Shown here: in pieces, positions 22,901 to 28,635 of the stretch
How the letters are laid out: each line of letters opens with the position of its first letter
Position numbering within the stretch: position 1 is the first letter of the stretch
Source of the DNA: an uncultured Ruminiclostridium sp.
GTDB taxonomy: Bacteria > Bacillota > Clostridia > Oscillospirales > Ruminococcaceae
Direction: 5' to 3'
Assembly: GCA_947627695.1 (NCBI GenBank)
Contig: CANQXF010000015.1
Location: forward strand, 1 to 57,270
DNA length: 57,270 bases
Translations under genes and position numbers: made by a program
Notes under the pieces: generated by a model
Seen by the model: only the letters and a program-made list of their open reading frames with translations
The model's database searches: none
What the model was told of the DNA's origin: nothing

Positions 22901-25900
22901 CTATGAAAAGGAATATAGCATAGATTACGATGACGCTGTATTCACTGTCAAGGTGGAAGTTACCGACAATTACGACGGAACGCTTTCCGCAAAGATTATC
23001 AGCGGTGCAGAAGCCGAGTTTACCAACGAGTATACCGCCTCGGGCGTATGGCCTCCCGTTGTGAACAAGGTAATTGATGGAAGAGAATGGCTCGCTGACG
23101 ACAAGTTTACCTTTAAGATCGCTCTTGATGAGGAAAATTCCGATTATCCCGTAGTAATAACCCAAGATACTCTGACGATCGGAAAAGATGATCTTGACAC
23201 AACAACAGGTCTTTACACAAAACAGTTTGAAGATATCATCTTCTCAAAGCCCGGCAATTACTTCTTCACAGTATCCGAAGAAAAAGGCCAGGCAGGCGGA
23301 CTCACCTATTCCGACACCGAATACTATATGTACGTCAGGGTAGTCGACGAGGAGAACAAGGGAACGCTTGTACCTTACATTTACTTTGCGATCCCTCAGA
23401 ACTCTGTTCCTGCCATAACAGGTAGTGAAGTGGGAATTGAGAAAGCGCTTTCTTTCGTAAACACATACAGCGCAACTGCAACCCTTGACAAGATCGAGGT
23501 TTCCAAAAAGCTAACAGGCAGAGACTGGCTGAAGCAGGGCGATACCACAGGAAAAACCGTTCTTACCGAGGACGAAAGCTACAAGTTCGCCATTACCGCC
23601 GCAGACGAATACACCTCAGCGGCAGTAAACAGAAAGGATATTGTCCTCCCCGCTGACGTCAGCATTTCGGGAGCTTCCGACGGCGCAATATACAAAGCGC
23701 TCTTCGACGGTATCATCTTCAACTCAAACGGTAACCGTACCAACAATTATACCTTTGAGATAAGGGAAAAAATTCCCGCCGACAAGGAAAAGCTCGGCGG
23801 CGTTGAGTATGACAAGAGCGTTTATACTGTAAAGGTGACCGTCACCGACGACTTTAAAGGCAAGCTCACCCTGAACGCCGAAATACCCGACAATATCCTG
23901 TTCACCAACGTCTATACTTCCACTGGAACAATAGAAAAAGGTGAAATAAAGGTATCCAAGACCTTGACAGGCAGACCTTGGCAGGCTGACGACAAGTTTG
24001 AATTTGAGATAAAGAATACCGTAAAACCCGCAAATTCAACCGTCACAATTGCAGACGAGGGCAAGTTCATCATAGAAAAGGGTGCAGACATTGGCGATAC
24101 CTTTACAGACGCATTCGGCGACATCACCTTTGACGAGCCCGGCGAGTATGAATTTGAGATAAGAGAGATAAACAACGGCGAACCAAGCGGCATAGACTAC
24201 GACGATACGGTCTACACCGTCAAGGTATCCGTTTCCGACAATTACGACGGCACTCTCACAGCCGTTGTAACAGGCGCCGACAACATCTCCTTTACCAACA
24301 AATACCACGCCGAAGCTGCCTCAGCCGAGATAAACTTTACCAAAAAGGTAACAGGCAGACATTGGGAGAAAGGCGAAGCATTCGCCTTCAGACTTGAAGC
24401 CGCCGATACCTTAACTCAGCAGGCGATAGACAGCAATCTGGTAATTCTCCCCGACAATGCCGAAATGACCCTTACAGGTGACGGCATAAAGGACGAGATG
24501 ACTTCTGCCTTCGGAGCAATAAAGTTTAATTCCGACGGAAAGTCCGAAACAACGTACAAATTCAACGTAACGGAAGAAAAAGGCACACGCGGCGGACTTA
24601 CTTACGACGAAACCGTTTATACCGTGACCGCAGTCGTAAAGGACGATTTCAAGGGCAAGCTCACCGCAGAGCTTTCAGGCGCTGAGAATATCCTGTTCAC
24701 CAACACCTACGCCGCCGCAGGCTCACTTGCCGACAATGCGATAAGCGCTTCCAAGGTATTGACAGGCAGAGAATGGCTTGACAACGACCTTGTAAAGGAC
24801 GGCTTCACGTTTGTTATCCAGCCTTACGGCGACACCGTAAACGCAGTTGGCAAAACGGTATTTATGCCCAAGAACACCGAGATAATCGTTACCGACAAGA
24901 ACGACCCCAAGGTGTTCTTTGAGAAGATAGACTTCAAGTCCGACGGAGAGAGAACAGCCGAGTACAAATTCAAAGTGACCGAACAAAACACGCAGGCGTC
25001 AGGTATCGACTACGACACCTCCGAATACGTCATTACCGTGACCGTGTACGACGATTACAACGGCGCTTTAACAGCGGAAGTCACCGATATTTCCAAGGAC
25101 GGCGAGCCTGTCGAAAGCATAGTATTTACTAATGATTACTCCGCTTACGGAATATGGCCTCCCGTTGTGGATAAGGTGATAGACGGCAGAAAGTGGCTTG
25201 ACAGCGATAGCTTTACGTTTAAGATAACCCTTACTTACGAGGAAGTTGAAAACAGCGTAAATATGCCTGATGACAATACCGTTGATGTCACTGCGTCCGA
25301 TAACAAGGACGGCAAATACGCCGCGCAGTTTGACAACATAACCTTTACAAAGCCCGGTCTGTATATATTCGAGGTAAGCGAAGAAATCGGCAAAACGCCG
25401 GGGCTCACCTACGACACGACTGTGTACGAAATGTACGTTGACGTTTCCGACGACGGAATGGGCAGGCTGACGCCGAAAGTGGTGAGAGTCATTGATCAGC
25501 AAGGAAATGATTTTGACTACGGTCATATCAACAACCTCACCTTCACCAATAAGTATAATGCCGTTGGAACTCTTGAAGCGGGAGGAATAACCGTCAGCAA
25601 GCTCCTTGACGGCAGAGAATGGCTTGACAGCGACAGCTTTAAGTTTACCATAGCTCCCGCAGAGGATTACGGCAGCAACGTGGAAATTGTCGAAAACAGT
25701 ATCACGATAAGCGGTACAGACAGCGAAAAGACCTCCTCCTTCGGAAATATCACCTTCCGCAAGGCGGGAACTTACAGATTCAACATCTCCGAAGCAAGCG
25801 GAGATGTCCCGAATATCACATATGATACTTCCGTCTACACCGTGACGGTGGAGGCAACGGACAACTACGACGGAACGCTTGCCGTTAACGTAACAGGCAG

Positions 25901-26294
25901 CAGCGCCTTTACGTTCACCAACACCTTTGTTCCCGATGAAACTTCTTCAGAGGAGACAGCGCCTCCTTCCGAGGAAAGCACGACTCCTCCCGAGGAAACT
26001 ACTTCTGACGAAGTCACAACTCCTCCCGAGGAAACTACTTCCGATGAAGCTACAACTCCTCCCGAGGAAACTACTTCCGACGAAGTCACAACCCCTCCCG
26101 AAGAAACAACACCTCCTCCCGTGACAACCACTGACAACAACAGGGTAGACGGGGAAGATGACGAGAACAACAAGCCTGACGACAATGTGAACACAGGCAC
26201 GCCTCTTGACGCAGGCGCATTTGCGGCGGCTTCCGTACTGCTTGCAGCGCTTATCCCAACGCTGAACAGGCGTAAAAACAAAAAGAACAAATAA
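7914..26294 (+). CDS. Giant wall-anchored surface protein with 31 isopeptide domains
   Basis: 6126 residues. Signal peptide 1-32 (cut after AQA). Residues 33 to about 795 are a head I cannot assign, with a WDGRDGNG turn near 549 typical of FlgD-like Ig folds. An SdrD-like domain starts near 797 (SFVFYDETSDGKYD) and a SpaA/CnaB-like domain near 1190 with Lys (LEILKVD), Glu (YTVKEI) and Asn (LTNF). Residues 1330-6005 are 31 FctA/Spy0128-type domains of about 150 residues, each opening with a K-x-L-x-G-R-x-W-like motif, with Glu in a Y-x-F-x-I-x-E strand and Asn in a final F-x-N-x-Y. In this family Lys and Asn form an isopeptide bond with Glu as catalyst. A P/E/T/S-rich repeat, NVNTGT (6091-6096), a hydrophobic segment and RRKNKKNK follow: a non-LPXTG sorting signal. 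Strong AGGAGG site. Likely an adhesin stalk. Confidence 0.92.
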   Translation: MKIWKRVTAAFLALTMLATTARDFPLSPVAQADEPAGTAASDITWEKYQQNINATTSRRLFWRYDSGPVGSIKSYNQIHVFAFAGETICFGSNVNKAASGRDIVLIDLQGKETYFDIAETIGAQGLISDPYYEYLAKTMTSKNGKTGVDPTDYTTMIKDGTAGDANKDSEGNVHNSGVTKTYTPFTYEVKETGVYTFEFRVGSGATNGPSYVGTGRIKQNKTDIERNANTTNNAWFWYNPNATTNKYVEGNLSSEQKENYPYIVQVTFNTGGYTNDSSKNYNISSISAYYKPMPSDPNNFYCRTDASGNVMTASNGREINKDALWDQTKQAEVSAWDIKVFDEYDREKTGRTYCDFMALQSSGNIIETVYVLTNDSYIYQVDFNQCAPYTFTFFSNNRGIVDSATGNILYKSVKALSNNWSNDYEGVFGVHGFTFKQPSSTDTELEKTFKIFFEKPNDDLLGHLYTTARAPEAPTNIKFYTTLPDGIDLPEGGGKSDSTPGSYVGMGGYFSFEVKEATTATLRLEFKGKLKDFVPVEISDIVTPNSTNYFYWDGRDGNGTIIPEGVYSTDDFSYSVLTKSGEIHFPILDMEQAPKGITITRISDIYDADGNNLCEDPNSIYEKTKSVVYYDESDIYYGGKIGSSATSTEENVDVWGHATYGTSTYKDTDSLGNTYYKYRNLQNSIVSSVTYYGEEYLYNAYAKDRKLRIGDHSHLSNPIDYSGTSTDTDLQNKLIDFLDSKKHPVGVSSSNGASGGYYQTTTDYAIANYWTFTPSSLSSPISDDENTVTIVNPEASDKGIFNLRSFVFYDETSDGKYDPKAGEDHALQGVTLNVYKKHTSGENESDGVYAVYDETSNALTKYSNWTEVTAAGKQNDAYDLVSTAATALTGEHVFTNLEYDTKTGTDYVLEVVRPDTNYKLTTNAIGRTNTDTYTYTDTKTNGTEIQKFTVGGSGLTPDEAKMNTLSAADVGYYFDTPDQTLVVQKTYKIDSAKDEKEPLYTFLELSYTTVDSNKDTVYGQCVISSADQYKHSYPFLPQVINPPYDSAITETVQDYYVSAEYYIVPRKETSSGKTLFRIWKHVFNYNDYSSSYINSLSTDVYYYDIKAENLDANGDGVIDYETLFGPLGDETNDGIPDLNKIPYKTAESTADSVAFTKVEDKDEIQPPFIATIDRTRGTAEITINVTNSNLGGTLEILKVDSNSVDEHGVLKSDYTPLEGATFKLFDEKAEDVKKFEEQSKGTDETKKQEAINWLTTHQIGMSTTEANGQIIFTGLSLDAGKTYTVKEIYAPDGGYTWDEQYVEVTAAEIQSSTNAYKQLVLTNFIPSEDLTFTKTINGRGWINTSEGSTTYLDSFDFSIELKSATSEAGVDIAEDSISALKETFSKTTIKVTEESGGKGTTSHDRTLTTNIPKNLFGGFNEALSKEKITFPESGTYTFEIKEKDIDTGNPLYKGTSGESNIEKSEAVYSVSVKITVDGGNYTCELGEVKRTLNGKDTTIKNGNILFTNKYTVEEFDSETKYIITKTLTGRPDGKWLPDDSFAFNIEGNDKNTIDAMLEGKITFQTLLGSSHKDGDPYPQKYTVYTNEKNKSVGIGEIDFKDISFETSEGVPTPVVYTFKISEENGGKAGIDYADTVYYLKATLKCEHLNNEISEIQYDVYKDNLEGEPIGTCHVYPKDSTEKDSHKEESHTFSFNNTYSATQTWSPTVTKQLNGRDWYEKDEFQFEIKLTNSSADGGAFISSGSVTITNATTAHKATLGTVTFKQQGYYTFSINETSTTAGIENGASKTITVYAKDNNEGGFDLTFYEGEVNASTSAKTTLPEHENFTFVNTYSESGSISFNIEKTLQGRKWASDNFTFTITPDKETFSKINQPNSPITITEPTHGGEGPDAHNDNYDYDSTTGVITLSVSGTGDAGKAFTETLSKVINFNAATEEGKPYIFTITETSGTDNIEYDTTKYEVTVTVTREISKTTNLPTGNLLVLASYVVADSSDSGTKDASITLPFTNKAYVDQSLTVIKDLQDRNWADSDTFTATVKLSVSGDTKEDNVKLLDSTSKPTTISTTLDFTSTNHEVTNTFRFYAPGTYTFTIKENEGSADGITYDANTYTWTVTVTDDGNGNLVATTNISDNKITITNTYTTEKSFDISKEFTGRINNETYAIDNHWLTGDKFTFTITADGEETEKAFENGQMFFTDLSKETDTKTVTISSETDGHKVTIPLGFTNLEFTTDKKEYTFTLKITEDSPKEKYGISYDESVHTITFTVTEDPTSKTYVITPSTETITVKNTYSAKSVSAEFSLKKELTGRPWNDDDSFTFNIVPKELTSGETVTSEVSGSGDHIGKFDLKFEKAGTYTYTISEEEGEIGGVDYDTTHNYTLTVVVKDNEKGNLIIESAEVNETALTVSAPNTNPDGSYKYTFDSSNNLYFTNAYTAGSASMQSEDLYWIWVEKIISGREWKTGEPEEQYKFTIKAADKTTQQAVDDENIQFISGNSKKETADSTLRTSVSVSTDDTKIKEGRHIDSLRIYFKDITFESDEGNVYTFDISEAKDTPLKGGITYDDTTYRVELLVTDNENSKGESKPDGIVEVAVDSVTKINGSQTTEYSCETHDDTKHNKAIILPFTNTYDSKGDWTFTISKTLTGRPWATDETFNFDLTLSDYTPDKNATDEYSKANYKEPQPMSLSVAAPSSGGNESTINGTVTFNEPGTYEFTLTEKTDTIEDQGITTTPSSGYKITVEVTDNMDGKLSAQVASYTMGGTETKVESTFDNIFNFTNAYAADGTLTLSVEKMIKGRAWQEFDTFDFTIEAYGDTIDKVGADGEKGKYVIMPDDQTATVKYDGTSDHKADFGAITFKSNGTVGTYYYQFKVSETVPEGAVDGVYYNGLTYSKPYIVTVSVTDNGKGSLSAVVTSVAPEDSEPISTPSNTITFTNTYAASGTLEKIDVTKVLKGRNWLTGGESFSFDIQLVDKDGNPVTSDYVTVPSALTITSSTATENEEVKDSFGATSFVYAQDEYGTNSKKTYYFKITEVQPTAADGYTVTKDSYSKNVFKGVTYDNKVYIVEVEVTHDYKGKLTAEIVSPTDGIVFTNEYNAAAVWQPTVSKTFTGRKSGWLETDSFAFDITVSDDTDNTITNAKQIVSVSKGTETSDTYRSNFGEITFTKPGTFTFTVNEAQPEAAGDYEVTKAGDGKNVFKGITYDNTEYTLTVTVTDNFDGTLSYTVTSDSEKFVANGENTQLKFTNVYNAYGEWTPQVKKQLTGRDWLKVGDIKGESPLAERESYEFSVKFAESSDASVTLPANLTVDKPDTPVSFESVKFTKPGSFTFTVQEEKPADITGNVFEGIAYSEKIYTVTAKVTDNNDGTLTIDTSAVDEAKEKAEEPYTFVNSYTATGTLTKSISISKTLLDRIWHKTESFTFDVTPAENAKAAVDGGMITLPKVGAEIFGDDDLGNKQTGYANDISFLKDEDHQLKDGTYSFIISETVPDDAKDVDGKKVYLGISYDLSQYKVEIQVTDLHNGNIKAEVTSITKVGGTGEPVEIAFVNDYDPSGVWPPVISKTIDGRDWLYDYKNINGEMITDRFNFTVELADEQRDGIDKNNVDFNNNNLSVDKKTVDKDNNPTYDGETNSVIAQFKDITFTKDGVYRFVVKETGTDENGMTLSKVVYTMDVTVKDDEEGLLTPVDFTVTDDSGNLVIYDEENPLSFVNTYQATTELSKITVSKTLNGRNWLKTGNTFGSGTASEDESFDFTLSLAEGHTADNADYIELPENISVIGTTEGTPYTKTFGNVTFHSNGKEVNDYAIEVSEVIPDGITPVDGKYVQNGLTYDSKKYTVDLKVKDDFLGNLTVEVDNKDVFNGLSFVNDYSAQGIISGITVNKTLEGRQWSDKDKFNFELSVSEKPDGSSVSFDNNGVKEAVGKLTITKGIDVSYTYIGVFGDITVDEPGDYEFTLKEVSNTSDGTLYDEKTCTITAKAVDNNDGTITITEVNGADDLSFTNKAYVDSQLTVIKDLHGRAWSDTDSFTATLTLTKDGSSTDDVKLKTQSGETDVPDSLTFTQTAPSTQLPLRFYQPGVYTFTIKETAGSAAGLTYDGSVHTWTVTVDDNDGQLEITDSTVDGKNGALSADTISIVNTYKYSDKITISKDFIGRAEDKWLYTDKFTFDVKADKDTEKYFDEGVLAFDGRYAKGVSSAEAVISAADSIKSVDIPLDITNLDFTSADKYNFTFLVSEQSTPDNGIAYSKAVYKVTFTVTENSDKTYNVTKVISVSENADDNYAPADDIVFKNIYTAKPVTAFINIYKQLTGASWDDLKDSFVFTADPSEDNPESGATVKNGSINAQSDKIPTADTLRKGNMSVEFTKAGEYEFTIKEKSGSNDGILYDNKHTYQLVVKVEDNDSGNLAITSLTIDGEEYISGADGVINSVSVTDEDVFFTNGYHAEAELSGITAVKLLKGRDWKNSDESFSFTIAPADDYTENEAGKTVIIPDPASANEDNNGKALFDALKFVSDGKETHIYKFTVSEIVPGGVINRTDKGLTYSDKTYDVYVKVTDRFNGHMTAEFVDKDGNSLADQQLSLDFTNEYVSSGKWSFSVTENFIGRPWISADVFNYDIAVETEVPDGLTVTVPDSMHISMPAPSNTAGIAAASAVKTQHSADYAADFDKTAQYSFTKPGEYTFTITQKKDFRSKQLSDYGISFDDTVYEVTVQVTDDNEGKLNAEITKLLIDGKPVDDIDAYGDSFAFTNTYSATTTWNMSVEKQIDGREWKNIKDYPDSPDDFEFTIEAYGDETIQAVKDGTITVANGKTNITAQTPIHTSSFGNITFNSNGTVGSIYYSFIIRETTPSDTKGLTYSKPYIVTFEVTDDGEGTLTAVVTDVLQEGTKQKGDYTVNGNSVTVTFTNTYAANGSLSENSISAAKVLTGREWLGIEGVFTDFFTFALKPDLEDAITADAFRSGLIKLNGDTVTVTDETAEHKDYFGSIDFKSNGQKTTVYTFKLSEIISKGYEKEYSIDYDDAVFTVKVEVTDNYDGTLSAKIISGAEAEFTNEYTASGVWPPVVNKVIDGREWLADDKFTFKIALDEENSDYPVVITQDTLTIGKDDLDTTTGLYTKQFEDIIFSKPGNYFFTVSEEKGQAGGLTYSDTEYYMYVRVVDEENKGTLVPYIYFAIPQNSVPAITGSEVGIEKALSFVNTYSATATLDKIEVSKKLTGRDWLKQGDTTGKTVLTEDESYKFAITAADEYTSAAVNRKDIVLPADVSISGASDGAIYKALFDGIIFNSNGNRTNNYTFEIREKIPADKEKLGGVEYDKSVYTVKVTVTDDFKGKLTLNAEIPDNILFTNVYTSTGTIEKGEIKVSKTLTGRPWQADDKFEFEIKNTVKPANSTVTIADEGKFIIEKGADIGDTFTDAFGDITFDEPGEYEFEIREINNGEPSGIDYDDTVYTVKVSVSDNYDGTLTAVVTGADNISFTNKYHAEAASAEINFTKKVTGRHWEKGEAFAFRLEAADTLTQQAIDSNLVILPDNAEMTLTGDGIKDEMTSAFGAIKFNSDGKSETTYKFNVTEEKGTRGGLTYDETVYTVTAVVKDDFKGKLTAELSGAENILFTNTYAAAGSLADNAISASKVLTGREWLDNDLVKDGFTFVIQPYGDTVNAVGKTVFMPKNTEIIVTDKNDPKVFFEKIDFKSDGERTAEYKFKVTEQNTQASGIDYDTSEYVITVTVYDDYNGALTAEVTDISKDGEPVESIVFTNDYSAYGIWPPVVDKVIDGRKWLDSDSFTFKITLTYEEVENSVNMPDDNTVDVTASDNKDGKYAAQFDNITFTKPGLYIFEVSEEIGKTPGLTYDTTVYEMYVDVSDDGMGRLTPKVVRVIDQQGNDFDYGHINNLTFTNKYNAVGTLEAGGITVSKLLDGREWLDSDSFKFTIAPAEDYGSNVEIVENSITISGTDSEKTSSFGNITFRKAGTYRFNISEASGDVPNITYDTSVYTVTVEATDNYDGTLAVNVTGSSAFTFTNTFVPDETSSEETAPPSEESTTPPEETTSDEVTTPPEETTSDEATTPPEETTSDEVTTPPEETTPPPVTTTDNNRVDGEDDENNKPDDNVNTGTPLDAGAFAAASVLLAALIPTLNRRKNKKNK
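11890..25935 (+). repeat. Array of 31 FctA-type domain repeats
   Basis: Tandem coding repeats of about 450 bp, diverged at DNA level. Counting the K...GR.W openings gives 31. Thirty keep the Lys, Glu and Asn of the isopeptide triad. Domain 22 (about 21650-22125) has Glu4588 for Lys and Gln4674 for Glu. Domains 5-10 match domains 18-23 one for one, and domains 14-17 match 24-27, so the array grew partly by block duplication. Domains 2, 6, 12 and 19 carry insertions between GR and W. Confidence 0.88.
25980..26123 (+). repeat. 36-bp tandem repeats in the wall-spanning tail
   Basis: Four units of 36 bp, the first three encoding TTPPEETTSDEV or TTPPEETTSDEA and the last TTPPEETTPPPV. The region is Pro/Glu/Thr-rich, as expected of a segment that crosses the peptidoglycan. 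The near-identical units are prone to slippage, so copy number may vary between strains. Confidence 0.85.
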
Positions 26295-26299
26295 CACAA

Positions 26300-26334
26300 A
26301 AAACGACAGGTAAAAAACGACCTGTCGTTTTTTT
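26300..26334 (+). terminator. Terminator of the giant gene
   Basis: Stem of about 12 bp (26300-26311 with 26320-26331), 8-base loop, followed by a run of T. Confidence 0.88.
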
Positions 26335-26356
26335 GTACTGTCTTGCGGATATTTTG

Positions 26357-26385
26357 TTTACATTCAGCAGTAAATATGATATAAT
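26357..26385 (+). promoter_or_regulatory. Promoter of the SH3b lipoprotein gene
   Basis: TTTACA (26357-26362), 17 bp, perfect TATAAT (26380-26385), 64 bases before the start codon. Confidence 0.8.
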
Positions 26386-26449
26386 AAACACATAAAAATT
26401 TTTCCGCACTTACAAAGTATGCTATTAACCCTATCTGAAAGGAACTACC

Positions 26450-27010
26450 ATGAAAAAATACATAATCCTACTTATCATTGTTTCCGCACTTTCAGTTTCC
26501 CTGACCCTCACCGCCTGTCAGGGAACGCAGGGCGGCTCCGACAGCACAACCACTCCGGAGCCCTCCGACAGCGTATCGGATTCATCGGACGTTTCCTCCC
26601 TTGATACCTCCGCAACCACTGAAAAAACCAAGGAAACAAGCGAAAGCTCCTCTTCTGCAAGCAGCACCTCCTCCGCTGAAACAAGCGCCTCCGAAGAAAG
26701 CAGCTCTTCAGGCTCTTCCGCTTCAGCCACTTCTTCAAGCGCTTCCGACAAATGGACAGAAACTGTCTTTGAAAGCGTAATGTACGTTCTTGCAGACAAT
26801 GCAAAAAGCTACAAGACCCCCGACGAACACGGCGAAAAGGCAAATTCCTACAAGAAAAATACCAAGGTGAAAGTAGTCGCCAAAACCGACAACGGCTTTT
26901 ATAAACTGAGCACCGACGATTATATCAAAATGATATATTTAGGACCCAAACCCGTTGACGGCGACCCCATAATCACTATCGCCACAACTCCCCCGCCTGT
27001 TGAAAGATAA
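26450..27010 (+). CDS. Lipoprotein with SH3b-like domain
   Basis: 186 residues. The signal MKKYIILLIIVSALS ends in the lipobox LTAC, so it is an exported lipoprotein. Residues about 25-100 are a Ser/Thr/Glu-rich unstructured linker. The C-terminal 70 residues (from YVLADNAKSYKTP through KVKVVAKTDNGFYKLS) look like a bacterial SH3 domain, a fold that often binds cell-wall peptides. It ends with Pro-rich residues. It has its own promoter and terminator, and its position beside the giant surface protein gene may be coincidental. The role in wall binding is inference. Confidence 0.78.
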   Translation: MKKYIILLIIVSALSVSLTLTACQGTQGGSDSTTTPEPSDSVSDSSDVSSLDTSATTEKTKETSESSSSASSTSSAETSASEESSSSGSSASATSSSASDKWTETVFESVMYVLADNAKSYKTPDEHGEKANSYKKNTKVKVVAKTDNGFYKLSTDDYIKMIYLGPKPVDGDPIITIATTPPPVER

Positions 27011-27015
27011 AAATC

Positions 27016-27076
27016 AAGCCGCCCTGCCATAGGAAAACCTGCGTTTCCCTGCGACAGGGCGGCTTTTTATTTTTGT
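27016..27076. terminator. Bidirectional terminator
   Basis: An 11-bp GC-rich stem (27016-27026 with 27055-27065) with a smaller hairpin inside, followed by a T-rich tract. It ends the SH3b lipoprotein gene and, read on the other strand, the DUF362 gene. Confidence 0.82.
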
Positions 27077-27080
27077 AATT

Positions 27081-27947
27081 TTACATTTCTATCAGCTCAT
27101 ACTCTCTCGTGCCGAACCCGTGTTTAGCCGCCGCCTCAATGGTATGAACTCCGTTTCTGCTTTCTATCCTCTCCAGCAAATGCTTTTGCCCCTTGTCGTC
27201 CTTTGAGGCATAAACAAGGTCAAGGCACGCCTGATCAATAGCCACAGGGTCGAGAGACGCCAGTATTCCTATATCTTTCATACAAGGATCCTCCGCCACA
27301 GCACAGCAGTCGCAGTCCACCGACATATTTTTCATCACGTTGATGTAAGCGGCATTCCCCTTGAAGAACTTTACCACCGACATAGCGGCGTCCGCCATTG
27401 ACTCAAGGAAGGAATTATGATCGGCAGTCCACAGCTTTGCGGGATCTCCCGCCCCGTGGATATAAGCCTTTCCGTAAGAGGAAGCAATACCTATCGAAAG
27501 CTGTTTCAGCGCTCCGCCGTAGCCGCCCATAGGGTGACCCTTGAAGTGGGAAAGCACCAGCAGGGAATCATAATTCGCCAGATTTTTCCCCACAAAATTT
27601 TTCTTTATCACCTTTCCGTCGGGAATTTCAAGCTCCATATCGGGACCTTCCCCGTCCAGCAGGTCAAAATCAAAATAATCGTTCCACCCATGAGCCTTTA
27701 TCGTTTTCAAGTGTTTTTCAGTAGTATTTCTTTCCCCGTCATAAGCGGTGTTGCACTCAACCACCGTTCCGTTTACTTCCTTCACGATATTTTCCCAGAA
27801 ATCGGGGCGGAGAAAATTCTGATTGCCCATTTCCCCCGAATGTACCTTGACCGCGACCTTTCCCGAAAGCTCCTTTCCCAGCGCCTTGTAAAGCTCCGTC
27901 ACCTTTTCGGGAGTTATCTCCCTTGAAAAATAAACCTTAGCCTTCAT
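27081..27947 (-). CDS. DUF362 domain protein, putative Fe-S protein
   Basis: 288 residues, cytoplasmic. The N-terminal half (KVAVKVHSGEMGNQNFL, then VVECNTAYDG, then HFKGHPMGGYGGALKQL) is typical of DUF362 proteins. A cysteine cluster with spacing CDCC...C (VDCDCCAVAEDPC) follows in the C-terminal half, where family members often carry iron-sulfur ligands. The reaction is not known for this family. It is the last gene of a minus-strand operon after a flavin reductase and an AlkZ-related gene, with a 13-bp gap and AAGGAG before the start, which suggests a redox context. Confidence 0.78.
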   Translation of the reverse strand: MKAKVYFSREITPEKVTELYKALGKELSGKVAVKVHSGEMGNQNFLRPDFWENIVKEVNGTVVECNTAYDGERNTTEKHLKTIKAHGWNDYFDFDLLDGEGPDMELEIPDGKVIKKNFVGKNLANYDSLLVLSHFKGHPMGGYGGALKQLSIGIASSYGKAYIHGAGDPAKLWTADHNSFLESMADAAMSVVKFFKGNAAYINVMKNMSVDCDCCAVAEDPCMKDIGILASLDPVAIDQACLDLVYASKDDKGQKHLLERIESRNGVHTIEAAAKHGFGTREYELIEM

Positions 27948-27960
27948 ACCATTTCTCCTT

Positions 27961-28635
27961 TCATTTAATGAGTTTTATTATCCTGTCTTTTTCCTTTGCA
28001 CCTAAAATATCCGTCAGTCGCTTTACGATTTTTTCAAAGGATTCCTCAGGCTCATTTATATAAGCCGCCGTTATCCTGTCATATCCGTAAAGCTCCTCAG
28101 GCGTTGTATACTTCGCCACGCCCCAGCCGTACTGCATACCGTACTTGTCCCGCATATACTCAAAGTCTGCGATACAAACGTAGCTTTCCATCTGCAATCT
28201 TGTGATCACGGTATCAAACCCCTTGTTCCCGCCCTTGCGGTAGTTGCAGATACTTTTCAGCCGCTTTGACAGCAGTATTTTGTTTTCCGTTATGGTATCG
28301 TAAACGTTCTTGTCCTTGGTCTGCGCCAGCCCCTCGTCGTATCTTGAATCAAAATCGTATCCGTCCCTGCGGTAATTCGCAAAGTCGGGGAATTGCTCAA
28401 GACTGACGAACCCCGCCTTGTTCTGAAAAAACTTTCCGTAAAGGCAGGTCCCTTTCCTCGCCACAGGACCTTTCCATTCCCAGGGACCGTCCTGCTGGTC
28501 GGAAAACCACAGCTCCCTCGGACAGTTCTCCTCAATGGAAAATCCCCTTATCTCATTTGCAAAAAATGGAAGAAATCCGACTTTCAGCACCAGCCGTTCA
28601 ATATCCTCAGGACTTCTCAGCTCAAAAAATTTCAT
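27961..28635 (-). CDS. AlkZ-related protein (unknown function)
   Basis: 224 residues, soluble. It has a Trp-rich core (PWEWKGPVARKG), a YGKFFQNKAGFVS segment and a DFANYRRDGYDFDSRYDEG segment. I recall this pattern from conserved Firmicutes proteins annotated as AlkZ-related, AlkZ being a DNA glycosylase of the HTH_42 superfamily. Whether it cleaves DNA adducts is not shown. The start overlaps the end of the upstream flavin reductase gene by four bases (ATGA), so translation is coupled. Confidence in the coding call is high and in the name moderate. Confidence 0.65.
   Translation of the reverse strand: MKFFELRSPEDIERLVLKVGFLPFFANEIRGFSIEENCPRELWFSDQQDGPWEWKGPVARKGTCLYGKFFQNKAGFVSLEQFPDFANYRRDGYDFDSRYDEGLAQTKDKNVYDTITENKILLSKRLKSICNYRKGGNKGFDTVITRLQMESYVCIADFEYMRDKYGMQYGWGVAKYTTPEELYGYDRITAAYINEPEESFEKIVKRLTDILGAKEKDRIIKLIK

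Noticed and set aside
22365-23165. 266-codon frame antisense inside the giant gene
   Set aside because: It mirrors the codon pattern of the domain repeats, and similar frames recur opposite several domains; there is no promoter or ribosome site.
25980-26123. CRISPR-like short repeats
   Set aside because: The 36-bp units are directly adjacent, without spacers, and encode the PPEETTSDE tail in frame.
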